Shown one piece after another: positions 1 to 5,383 of a DNA stretch of 8,442 nt. The stretch comes from Candidatus Tectimicrobiota bacterium (lineage in GTDB: Bacteria; JACPSX01): the NCBI GenBank assembly GCA_016193065.1, contig JACPSX010000159.1:1-8442 (forward strand), in the 5' to 3' direction. The position numbers and the translations under genes are program-made. The notes beneath the pieces are model-generated. The model did not search any database. It saw nothing but the letters and a program-made list of their open reading frames with translations, and was not told where the DNA came from. The stretch's first letter is position 1; each line of letters starts with the position of its first letter.

Positions 1-258
1 GCCCTTCCCCAGGTGTTTGCGGGGATGCGCACCAGTGTTTCCGTAGCGCTGATCATGATCGTCGTCTCCGAAATGATTGCGAGCAGCAACGGTTTGGGGT
101 ACTTTATCCTGCACGCCCAGCGCACCTTTAACGTCCCGGCCGTCTACAGCGGAATTTTTCTCCTGGGACTGTTCGGATATGCTCTCAACGCCCTGTTCCT
201 GCGGCTGGAGGGGTTCGTTCTCAACTGGCACCGGGGGTACGCGGCCAAGAGGCTATGA
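1..258 (+). CDS. ABC transporter permease, NitT/TauT type (3' part only)
   Basis: This is the last 85 codons of an inner-membrane permease, cut by the window start. The frame is open from base 1 and ends in TGA at 256-258. The pattern 'LPQVFAGMRTSVSVAL', then 'VVSEM', 'GLGYFI' and a final hydrophobic segment ending in 'LEGFVLNWHRGY', is the usual C-terminal part of BPD_transp_1 permeases in nitrate/sulfonate/taurine-type importers. At least two membrane segments are visible. The stop overlaps the start of the ATPase gene (ATGA, 255-258), so the two are translationally coupled and should form one transporter. The substrate-binding protein is not in the window and probably lies upstream. The substrate is unknown: this family carries nitrate, sulfonates, taurine, pyrimidines and aromatic acids. 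Confidence 0.9.
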   Translation, partial: ALPQVFAGMRTSVSVALIMIVVSEMIASSNGLGYFILHAQRTFNVPAVYSGIFLLGLFGYALNALFLRLEGFVLNWHRGYAAKRL

Positions 259-1076
259 AAGCCACCAAGATGCTTGAAGTGAGCAGGCTGGAGAAGCGCT
301 ACGAGAGCCGGGACACACTGGCCATTGCGGACCTCACCTTCAGCGCCGAGCGCGGGGAGTTCCTGTCCATCGTGGGCCCTTCCGGAGCCGGGAAAACCAC
401 CCTGCTCAAATGTGTCTGCGGGCTTCTGCCGCTGAGCGGCGGCAAAGTCCTGCTCAACGGGCGCCCCGTATACAAGCCCCCGCCCGAGATGGTTCTGGTC
501 TTCCAGGATTACAGCCGCTCTCTTTACCCCTGGCTCTCGGTCCTTAAGAACGTGCTTTTCGCTCTGGCCAAGAAGCAGGAAATGGACCAGGAGAGCCGGT
601 TGAGCCTGGCCGAGAGGATGCTCGATGCGGTCGGGCTCAAGGGGTTTAGCCATCACTACCCTTGGGAACTCTCGGGCGGGATGCAGCAGCGGGTTGCGCT
701 GGCCAGGGCTTTGGCCTTTCAGCCTGAAATTCTCCTGATGGACGAGCCTTTTGCCTCCGTCGACGCCCAGACCCGAGCGGACCTGGAGGATCTGCTGCTG
801 TCCTTGTGGGAAAAATTCTCTATCACGATTCTCTTCGTCACCCACGATATTGAGGAAGCCACCTACCTTTCCGACCGCATCCTGGTACTGAGCGCATCAC
901 CGGCCAGGACGATTGCTGAACTCCTCGTGGGGCTGCCGCGGCCCCGGGATCAGATTGAAACCCGCTCCTCCCCCCGATTCATGGAACTTCGAGAGATCCT
1001 CTATCACACCATCAAGGGGAAGAGCCGGCCCGCGGAAACCAAGGTTCCGGTCCCCGACTCTAAAAATTCGGGTTGA
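255..1076 (+). CDS. ABC transporter ATP-binding protein, NitT/TauT (SsuB/TauB-like) family
   Basis: This 273-residue nucleotide-binding subunit energises the permease encoded just upstream. All ABC motifs are intact: Walker A GPSGAGKTT (residues 41-49), Q-loop Gln84 in 'VFQDYSRSLYPW', signature LSGGMQQR (139-146), Walker B ILLMDEP (159-165), D-loop 'ASVD' (167-170) and H-loop His197 in 'FVTHDIEEA'. The 'SLYPWLSVLKNV' stretch after the Q-loop is typical of the NitT/TauT group. The start at 255 is supported by overlap with the permease stop and an AAGAGG upstream (247-252), although the spacing is short. Met6 at 270 is an alternative. About 60 C-terminal residues follow the core, ending in a Lys/Pro-rich tail, a little longer than the minimal domain. 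The subunit is cytoplasmic and peripheral. The specific substrate cannot be assigned. Confidence 0.93.
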   Translation: MKATKMLEVSRLEKRYESRDTLAIADLTFSAERGEFLSIVGPSGAGKTTLLKCVCGLLPLSGGKVLLNGRPVYKPPPEMVLVFQDYSRSLYPWLSVLKNVLFALAKKQEMDQESRLSLAERMLDAVGLKGFSHHYPWELSGGMQQRVALARALAFQPEILLMDEPFASVDAQTRADLEDLLLSLWEKFSITILFVTHDIEEATYLSDRILVLSASPARTIAELLVGLPRPRDQIETRSSPRFMELREILYHTIKGKSRPAETKVPVPDSKNSG

Positions 1077-1087
1077 GGAGAGGCGAG

Positions 1088-1570
1088 ATGTCCCTCCAGA
1101 ACGATCAGTTTCGCCAGCTCATGGGGTGCTTCGCCACCGGGGTCACCGTGGTCACTGCCGTGGAACCCGACGGCCAGCTCCGCGGGCTCACCGTGAGCGC
1201 GCTGTGCTCCGTATCCCTCAATCCTACCCTCCTGCTGATCTGCATTGACCATCAATCCGACACCTTCAACGCGGTCCAGCAGGGCAAGGCCTTTGCCGTG
1301 AACTTTCTGAAAGCCGACCAGGAGGAGATCTCCAGGCTGTTCGCCGCCAAAGGGGTTGAGAAGTTCAAAGATCTTTCTTACCGGATGGGAGATCTGGGAA
1401 TGCCCCTCTTAGACGGAACCATGGCCTGCGCAGAGTGCCGGGTGGTTGCAGAGTACCCGGGAGGAGACCACACGATCTTTCTTGCGGAGGTTGAATCCGC
1501 CCGCATCGAAGGAGGCTCCCCTCTTCTGTACTTCCGTGGCCACTATGCCAGCCTGCCCGCTGCCGGGTAG
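1088..1570 (+). CDS. Flavin reductase-like domain protein (HpaC-type flavin:NAD(P)H oxidoreductase)
   Basis: This 160-residue cytoplasmic protein has the flavin reductase-like fold (PF01613 type). It shows 'FATGVTVVTA' (residues 15-24), the FMN/FAD-binding stretch 'GLTVSALCSVSLNPTLLLICID' (first residues 33-52, key Thr35, Ser37, Pro46), 'GDHTIFLAEVESA' (126-138) and the terminal 'PLLYFRGHYASL'. Such proteins reduce free flavin with NAD(P)H, usually for a two-component monooxygenase. No monooxygenase is in the window, so the partner is unknown. I chose ATG 1088 because a clear SD (GAGGAGAGG, 1075-1083) sits at good distance. A TTG at 1073 in the same frame would overlap the ATPase stop but has no SD. 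Length is normal for the family. The gene starts 11 bases after the ATPase stop, so it shares that operon. Confidence 0.88.
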   Translation: MSLQNDQFRQLMGCFATGVTVVTAVEPDGQLRGLTVSALCSVSLNPTLLLICIDHQSDTFNAVQQGKAFAVNFLKADQEEISRLFAAKGVEKFKDLSYRMGDLGMPLLDGTMACAECRVVAEYPGGDHTIFLAEVESARIEGGSPLLYFRGHYASLPAAG

Positions 1571-1610
1571 CAGGCCCCATCGCAACTCTTGTTAGCGTAG
1601 GAGAGAAAAA

Positions 1611-2591
1611 ATGATCATCGACTTTCACATCCACTATACCCCCGAGGAACTCATCAAGGAAAAACTCCCTCCCGGTGTCAAGACCAAGGTGACCTATGTC
1701 CAAGGCATTCCCATCTACATCGACCACCCGGGTCTCTATCACCTGGAGGGACACCTGGCGGCCATGGACATGGCCGGAGTGGACGTGGCAGTGCTTTCCA
1801 GCGGAGCCGGCCTGGGAGGAACGCTGGAGGTCTGCAAGCGCCTCAACGACCTCCTGCGCCAGGAAGAAAAGCGCTTCCCCGGCCGCATCCTGGGACTCGC
1901 CCATGTCCCTCCCCTGAGCGGACAGGGGGCACTGGACGAACTCAAGCGCGCCGCTCAGGAACTGGGATTTAAGGGAGTAGCCATCTCTTCCAGCTTCGGC
2001 GAGGTGGGCCTGGACTCCCCGGATCTTTTCCCCTTTTACCGCACGGTCCAGGAGTTGGGCCTTTACATTTTCGTTCACCCCGCCCTGGGAGCTCCCGGCG
2101 TGAGTGCTCCTCTCTACCAGGACTACGATCTCTTCCGCATGGTGGGACGCGAATTTGACCTGGTCATGGGGGTCATTCGCCTGATCAGCGGAGGCGTGCT
2201 GGACGAATTCCCCGGGTTGCGCTTCGTGATCTCCCATCTTGGCGGCGGCATTGCGGCTCTCATGGGGCGGATTCACAACTACCAGGACAAAGAATTTTGG
2301 GGAGTCGCGGACAACCCCCGGCATGGCAAGACGCCAAAGCACCCCTACTCGTATTATCTCCAACGACTTTACTTCGATACGGGCGGGTTTTTCGGGAGCT
2401 TAAACGCCATTAAGGCAGCCCTATTGGAAATCCCGTCGAGCCAGATCGTTTTCGGCACCGACTACCCCCAGGAAATTCGGGAGGGGAGCAAGGTCCGGGA
2501 CTTCGTGCAGGGGGCCCGGAGCCTCCCGCTGCCGGAAGAAACCATCCGGGGGATTTTTAGCGAAAACGGCCGCAATCTGATCGGACTATAG
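1611..2591 (+). CDS. Amidohydrolase-2 / ACMSD family metal-dependent hydrolase or decarboxylase
   Basis: This 326-residue cytosolic TIM-barrel enzyme belongs to the amidohydrolase-related group (PF04909) with ACMSD and gamma-resorcylate decarboxylase. Visible metal ligands are HxH (His6, His8), His156 in 'FVHPALG', His209 in 'VISHLGGG' and Asp284 in 'FGTDYP'. Order and spacing match the ACMSD-type Zn site (known for the family). Members perform non-oxidative decarboxylation of aromatic or aminomuconate-type acids, or C-C/C-N hydrolysis; which applies here cannot be told. The start is supported by TAGGAGAG just upstream (about 1598-1605). The gene lies 40 bases after the flavin reductase and 11 before a transporter, which supports a catabolic operon. 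Length and motifs look complete. It may act on the compound imported by the neighbouring ABC or DASS transporter (inference). Confidence 0.92.
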   Translation: MIIDFHIHYTPEELIKEKLPPGVKTKVTYVQGIPIYIDHPGLYHLEGHLAAMDMAGVDVAVLSSGAGLGGTLEVCKRLNDLLRQEEKRFPGRILGLAHVPPLSGQGALDELKRAAQELGFKGVAISSSFGEVGLDSPDLFPFYRTVQELGLYIFVHPALGAPGVSAPLYQDYDLFRMVGREFDLVMGVIRLISGGVLDEFPGLRFVISHLGGGIAALMGRIHNYQDKEFWGVADNPRHGKTPKHPYSYYLQRLYFDTGGFFGSLNAIKAALLEIPSSQIVFGTDYPQEIREGSKVRDFVQGARSLPLPEETIRGIFSENGRNLIGL

Positions 2592-2602
2592 GTCAGGCTC
2601 CG

Positions 2603-4000
2603 ATGACGAGCCCAGCGCAGATCCCTGCGCGCAAATCGCTGGGGGCGATCCTCGGCCCCGCCGTCGCGCTGGCCGTTTACTTCCTGCCTCTGACCGACAT
2701 GCCTCCCCAGGCCCGGCACGCCTTCGCGATCACACTGTTTGCCACCATTTACTGGCTCACAGAGCCGATCCGAGTGGAGCTCACAGGGCTCATTGCGCTC
2801 GTTGCCCTGGCTCTGAGTCGCACGGTCCCCTTCGAGATCGCTTTTTCCCCCTTCGGCTCCAAGTCCCTGTGGCTCGTCATTGCCGGACTTCTCATGGGGC
2901 TGGGGGTCACCCACACTCGACTCGGCAGGCGGGTGGCCTTTCGGGCCTTGCTTCTCTTCGGACGTTCCTACTGGACGATCTTGCTGGGTCTCATGGCTTC
3001 CGGGTTCCTCTTCACCTTCGTAGTTCCCTCGGCCCTGGTCCGCATTCTCCTTCTAGCCTCCGTGGCCCAGGAGCTCTGCAAGGCTCTGGGCTACAAGCCG
3101 GGAACCCCGGCTGCCACGGGAATCTTCCTGGCCTTTGGAGCCGCCACGTATTTCCCGGGAACCGGGATCCTGACCGCTCAAATCCCCAGCATCGTGGTCC
3201 TGGGAATTCTCGAAAAGTTAAAGATCACGATTTACTGGGGGGAGTGGGCCGTGCGGATGTTCCCGGTCATGAGTTTGGGAGGCCTGGTGGCCATCTATCT
3301 CTATCTGAGGATGGCGGTCCACGACGCCGAGGTGAAAGATACAGGGGAGATCCGCCGGGACCTGGAGGCCCTGGGACCCATGGGGGCAGAAGAGAAGCGG
3401 GTCCTCGTCCTCCTGGCCCTGGGGATTATCCTGTGGGCTACCGATTCCCTGCACCACATCCACCCGACGTTTGTCGCCTTGGGGATCGGGGTCGCCTTGT
3501 TTCTGCCTGGAATTGGAGGCTGCAAATTCGAAGATTTGAGCTCCGTGCACTTTCCGATCCTATTTTTCGTGGGAGCACTGTTCGGGATTGGGGAGGCGCT
3601 GCAGAGCACCGGATTTACCCGCTGGATCTCGGCGGCAATTCTGGGCAGCGTTCATCTGGAGACTTTCGGCTGGTTTGGCACCTACTTCACAATCACACTC
3701 ATCACTGCCCTTCTGAACCTGCCCATGAACACCCTCACACAGGCCAGCGTCACGACTCCAATCATTCTCAGCTACGCTCAGGAGCGGGGCATCAACCTGG
3801 TAAGCAGCGCATTGAGCATGGTCGTCAGCTACAACTACCCTTACATTCCCTATCAATCCCCGCCCCTGGTGGTGCTCCTGAGTTTCGGCTATGTGGAGCA
3901 TCGGGAGCTCCTGCGCATGATGCTGTTCGTGGGCGCTGTGGGGATCTTCGTCCTGACTCCTCTGAATCTACTTTACTGGCGACTCTTTGGATTCATCTAA
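2603..4000 (+). CDS. DASS/SLC13-type anion:sodium symporter family transporter
   Basis: This is a 465-residue polytopic inner-membrane protein with about ten to twelve hydrophobic segments, a cytoplasmic loop around residues 237-266 rich in charged residues, and the two-half layout of divalent anion:Na+ symporters (DASS/CitT/SLC13 and ArsB-like relatives). The first re-entrant-hairpin region reads 'FVVPSALVRILL' (139-150), the second 'NLPMNTLTQAS' (372-382), and the end has 'PYQSPPLVVLLSFGY' (416-430), a pattern common in these anion permeases. Members import dicarboxylates, tricarboxylates, sulfate or related anions. The first SNT-like motif is Ser-Ala-Leu rather than Ser-Asn-Thr, so substrate and Na+ coupling are uncertain. 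The SD is weak (AGG 2595-2597) and the start is 11 bases after the amidohydrolase stop, suggesting translational coupling. This appears to be the last gene of the plus-strand operon. Confidence 0.88.
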   Translation: MTSPAQIPARKSLGAILGPAVALAVYFLPLTDMPPQARHAFAITLFATIYWLTEPIRVELTGLIALVALALSRTVPFEIAFSPFGSKSLWLVIAGLLMGLGVTHTRLGRRVAFRALLLFGRSYWTILLGLMASGFLFTFVVPSALVRILLLASVAQELCKALGYKPGTPAATGIFLAFGAATYFPGTGILTAQIPSIVVLGILEKLKITIYWGEWAVRMFPVMSLGGLVAIYLYLRMAVHDAEVKDTGEIRRDLEALGPMGAEEKRVLVLLALGIILWATDSLHHIHPTFVALGIGVALFLPGIGGCKFEDLSSVHFPILFFVGALFGIGEALQSTGFTRWISAAILGSVHLETFGWFGTYFTITLITALLNLPMNTLTQASVTTPIILSYAQERGINLVSSALSMVVSYNYPYIPYQSPPLVVLLSFGYVEHRELLRMMLFVGAVGIFVLTPLNLLYWRLFGFI

Positions 4001-4209
4001 TGGAATCCTTCTTCAAAACGAGCCGGGATGCAGCCATCATTGGAGATGCGGTCAACGCAGCACAACGCCTGCTGACGATGGCCCGCTGCGGCAAGGCCCA
4101 CCGAGCGATCAGACCTAAGCCGCAGGGGGAGTCTCCCCCTCTCCTTTCATCTTTGTCCAGGTGCAGTCCTTCCCACATCTCCGACAAGGTGGAAATGGCT
4201 CGCTTTTGA
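4000..4209 (+). pseudogene. Possible remnant with nucleotide-cyclase-like motif (69-codon frame)
   Basis: An ATG overlaps the last base of the transporter stop (TAATG) and opens 69 codons. The first half contains 'SRDAAIIGDAVNAAQRLL' (residues 8-25, bases 4021-4074). This fits the class III adenylate/guanylate cyclase motif R-D-x(3)-I-G-D-A-V-N-x-A-x-R-L, in which the Asn and the Arg four residues later are catalytic. The rest of a cyclase domain is absent, and the second half runs antisense to the better-supported mini-gene at 4115-4285. So this is either a decayed cyclase fragment or a chance match in a short coupled frame. There is no SD of its own; translation would depend on coupling to the transporter. 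Confidence 0.25.
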
Positions 4210-4285
4210 TTAGGGAGATCAGAGCCTCACAGCAGATGGAGCGGTAAATCCCGAATTCCGGGTTCACGTCTCCCGTTTTCCACAT
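4115..4285 (-). CDS. Small zinc-ribbon-like protein (56 aa)
   Basis: This 56-residue mini-protein reads 'TGDVNPEFGIYRS' (4-16), Cys18-Cys19, then 'PFPPCRRCGKDCTWT' (30-44) with Cys34, Cys37 and Cys41. The layout 'G-x-x-x-P-E-x-G-I-Y ... F-P-P-C-x-x-C-G-K-x-x-x-W-T' is one I recognise from widespread tiny hypothetical proteins that look like zinc ribbons. The function is not known to me. ATG 4285 was chosen because a GAGG (4295-4298) lies 9 bases upstream. The frame stays open to 4354, but the longer version adds nothing family-like and has no SD. The gene is a singleton facing the end of the transporter gene. The first Cys pair is adjacent (CC), so metal binding is plausible but unproven. It is cytoplasmic, with no signal peptide. 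Confidence 0.6.
   Translation of the reverse strand: MWKTGDVNPEFGIYRSICCEALISLIKSEPFPPCRRCGKDCTWTKMKGEGETPPAA
4124..4140 (+). terminator. Weak hairpin, possible terminator of the plus-strand operon
   Basis: AGGGGGA-GTC-TCCCCCT is a perfect 7-bp stem with a 3-base loop, followed on the plus strand by a pyrimidine-rich run with short T clusters (CTCCTTTCATCTTT) but no true T-tract. It lies 124 bases after the transporter stop and inside the 3' end of the minus-strand mini-gene, so it may simply reflect codons there. Confidence 0.2.
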
Positions 4286-4476
4286 GACACCCATCCTCAC
4301 CGAAGAAATTGCCACCACCTCCCAAAGAATCAGAGCCCGATCGGCCCGCCACAACCAGGGAAGGGTATTCGGCCCCCGGAGGGGATCAGGGTATAATTAC
4401 CGCCCAGCCCCGCCATCATCGGGCGCACCGAACAAACAGAGCATCCACTGAAATTCAGCCTATCTCCTCTACTCTG

Positions 4477-4517
4477 CTGCACATAAAACTGTGCACTTTG
4501 CACAAGAAATTGTGCAG
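4477..4517. repeat. Two tandem 18-bp dyads TGCACA-N6-TGTGCA (operator-like)
   Basis: Copy 1 is 4478-4495 (spacer TAAAAC) and copy 2 is 4499-4516 (spacer AGAAAT); three bases (CTT) lie between them. Both half-sites are perfect in both copies, while the 6-bp spacers differ and are AT-rich. Centres are 21 bp apart, two helical turns, which would place two dimers on the same DNA face. The outer bases C4477 and G4517 make the whole 41 bp symmetric. This is the form of a double operator for a homodimeric regulator. The nearest gene it could serve is the minus-strand mini-gene starting at 4285, about 190 bases away; no convincing promoter links them. Confidence 0.5.
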
Positions 4518-4525
4518 CCGTTTTT
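4499..4525 (+). terminator. Possible intrinsic terminator formed by the second dyad
   Basis: On the plus strand TGCACAA-GAAA-TTGTGCA is a 7-bp stem with a GNRA-type tetraloop, followed after GCCG by TTTTT (4521-4525). The stem is modest and the T-run starts four bases after it. No plus-strand gene ends close by, since the transporter stops at 4000, so this reading competes with the operator reading. Confidence 0.25.
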
Positions 4526-4584
4526 CCCGAAAATCCGCTAACCCGATAAATATTAAGGTCCTTTTGATTTTTACCCTCCGGTTC

Positions 4585-4770
4585 CTAGATCTTTTCTTCC
4601 AATAATTGCACGGTCCGTACCATGCCCAAATTTGCGGCTTCCCCCTCTGGAGACTCCAGGGCCGCCAAGACCACGACAGCGGTTGAATCCGTCTGATCGA
4701 AAAAGAGGCCAAGCAGATGGAGCACGAGCGCGACATGAATGGTCAAGAACTTCGCAGGAAACTCAAGCAA
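4585..4770 (-). CDS. Doubtful 61-aa frame overlapping the HAD stop
   Basis: A TTG at 4768-4770 overlaps the HAD stop region (TTGCTTGA) and opens 61 codons. The N-terminal part is hydrophobic (about residues 8-24, 'FLTIHVALVLHLLGLFF'), followed by 'STAVVVLAALESPEGEAANLG'. It has no SD and no motif I recognise. The composition is protein-like, and coupling to the HAD gene is possible. It is listed because it is the only frame in the gap that continues the minus-strand operon. It could equally be an untranslated 3' segment. Confidence 0.2.
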   Translation of the reverse strand: MLEFPAKFLTIHVALVLHLLGLFFDQTDSTAVVVLAALESPEGEAANLGMVRTVQLLEEKI

Positions 4771-5381
4771 AGATGAGCTGGCCGATGTACTTTAAGACCA
4801 CGGGGGCTCCGCTCTCGTGCAGAGTCTGGGCGGAAACCAGATGGGCAACCCCGGCCACAGCCATGCCCCCGCGGCTTACCTCCTCGACCTCTCCGGGGCT
4901 GGCGCTGAAATAAATTCCGTCCCGGGCTTTGCGAATAGCCCTTGGAGCCTGCTTCCTGGCCCACCACCTCTCGAAACTTGGGAAGCAAATCCACCCGGTC
5001 AAGGCGGGCCTTGATTTGTTCCACCGGGGAGGAACCCACCGCAAAGAGTTGGGCTCCTTTCTCCAGCAGGGCATCCAGGACTTCCCGAGCCCCCTCATAG
5101 ACCACGGGCCGCTCGGACTCCAGGGCCTCATCGAAGCGAGCCACAACCGCGTCCAGATCCGGCGAGGGCTGGCCGTGGTCATCCAACAAGCGGCGAAACT
5201 TCTCTCTCAGGGTCAGATCTTGAGCCTGCGTGTAGAAAATCAGTGCGGCGGCGGCAGGAATCCCGTATTCACGCTCCAGGAAGCGACCGAAGGTCTTCTT
5301 GGCCAGGATGCGGGCGTTCAGGAGAACTCCCTCGACGTCAAAAACACAATACTTGAACCGCCAGCCTGCGGGCAAAGGCAC
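4763..5381 (-). pseudogene. HAD-superfamily hydrolase-like protein, apparent frameshift
   Basis: Two overlapping frames together give a 205-residue HAD-like protein if one base is dropped from the CCC at 4939-4941 (plus-strand bases). The first frame carries the nucleophile motif 'VFDVEGVLL' (Asp15, then Glu17), a helical cap ('EREYGIPAAAALIFYTQAQ'), motif II 'LFAVGSSP' (112-119, Ser117/118) and Lys147 in 'EAGSK'. The second frame continues 'AIRKARDGIYFSASPGEVEEV' (first residues 148-167) and 'GAPVVLKYIGQLIFA' to a TGA at 4763-4765. As sequenced, the first frame runs on to a stop at 4743 with a scrambled tail. The start is probably GTG 5381, six bases after GGAGAG (5388-5393); GTG 5387 is too close to that SD. 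It lies two bases after the miaB stop. DxE in motif I is known from enolase-phosphatases, but the motif IV acidic GD pair is missing (reads 'FSASPGEVEE'), so catalysis is doubtful. Confidence 0.75.
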
Positions 5382-5383
5382 CG

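Larger units (their letters stand above)
4286..4762. other. Gene-poor intergenic region
   Basis: This region of about 480 bases separates the mini-gene from the end of the HAD gene. Base composition drops to about 44% G+C over 4441-4620 (hand count) against visibly higher values in neighbouring genes. The notable structure is the tandem dyad at 4477-4517. A 61-codon minus-strand frame with TTG start (4770 to 4585) overlaps the HAD stop but has no SD and no recognised motif. A plus-strand TATAAT at 4392-4397 has no matching -35. No tRNA, no CRISPR and no insertion-sequence ends were seen. Confidence 0.6.

Noticed and set aside
144-845. Minus-strand 233-codon frame
   Set aside because: Antisense to the ABC ATPase, which has every expected motif; no motif or SD on this strand.
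1365-2363. Minus-strand 332-codon frame
   Set aside because: Antisense shadow of the amidohydrolase with its metal ligands in the sense frame; no recognisable domain.
2869-3999. Plus-strand long frame overlapping the transporter
   Set aside because: Gly/Pro/Arg-rich shadow of the transporter frame; only its last part, after 4000, was considered separately.
4392-4397. TATAAT box on the plus strand
   Set aside because: No -35 at suitable distance and no plus-strand gene follows.
4309-4605. Plus-strand 98-codon frame in the gap
   Set aside because: Crosses the tandem dyads, has no SD, and its translation is low-complexity and unlike any family.
4647-4659. CTGGAG-A-CTCCAG palindrome
   Set aside because: The centre is too small for an RNA loop, there is no T-tract, and a single isolated copy is not enough for a site.
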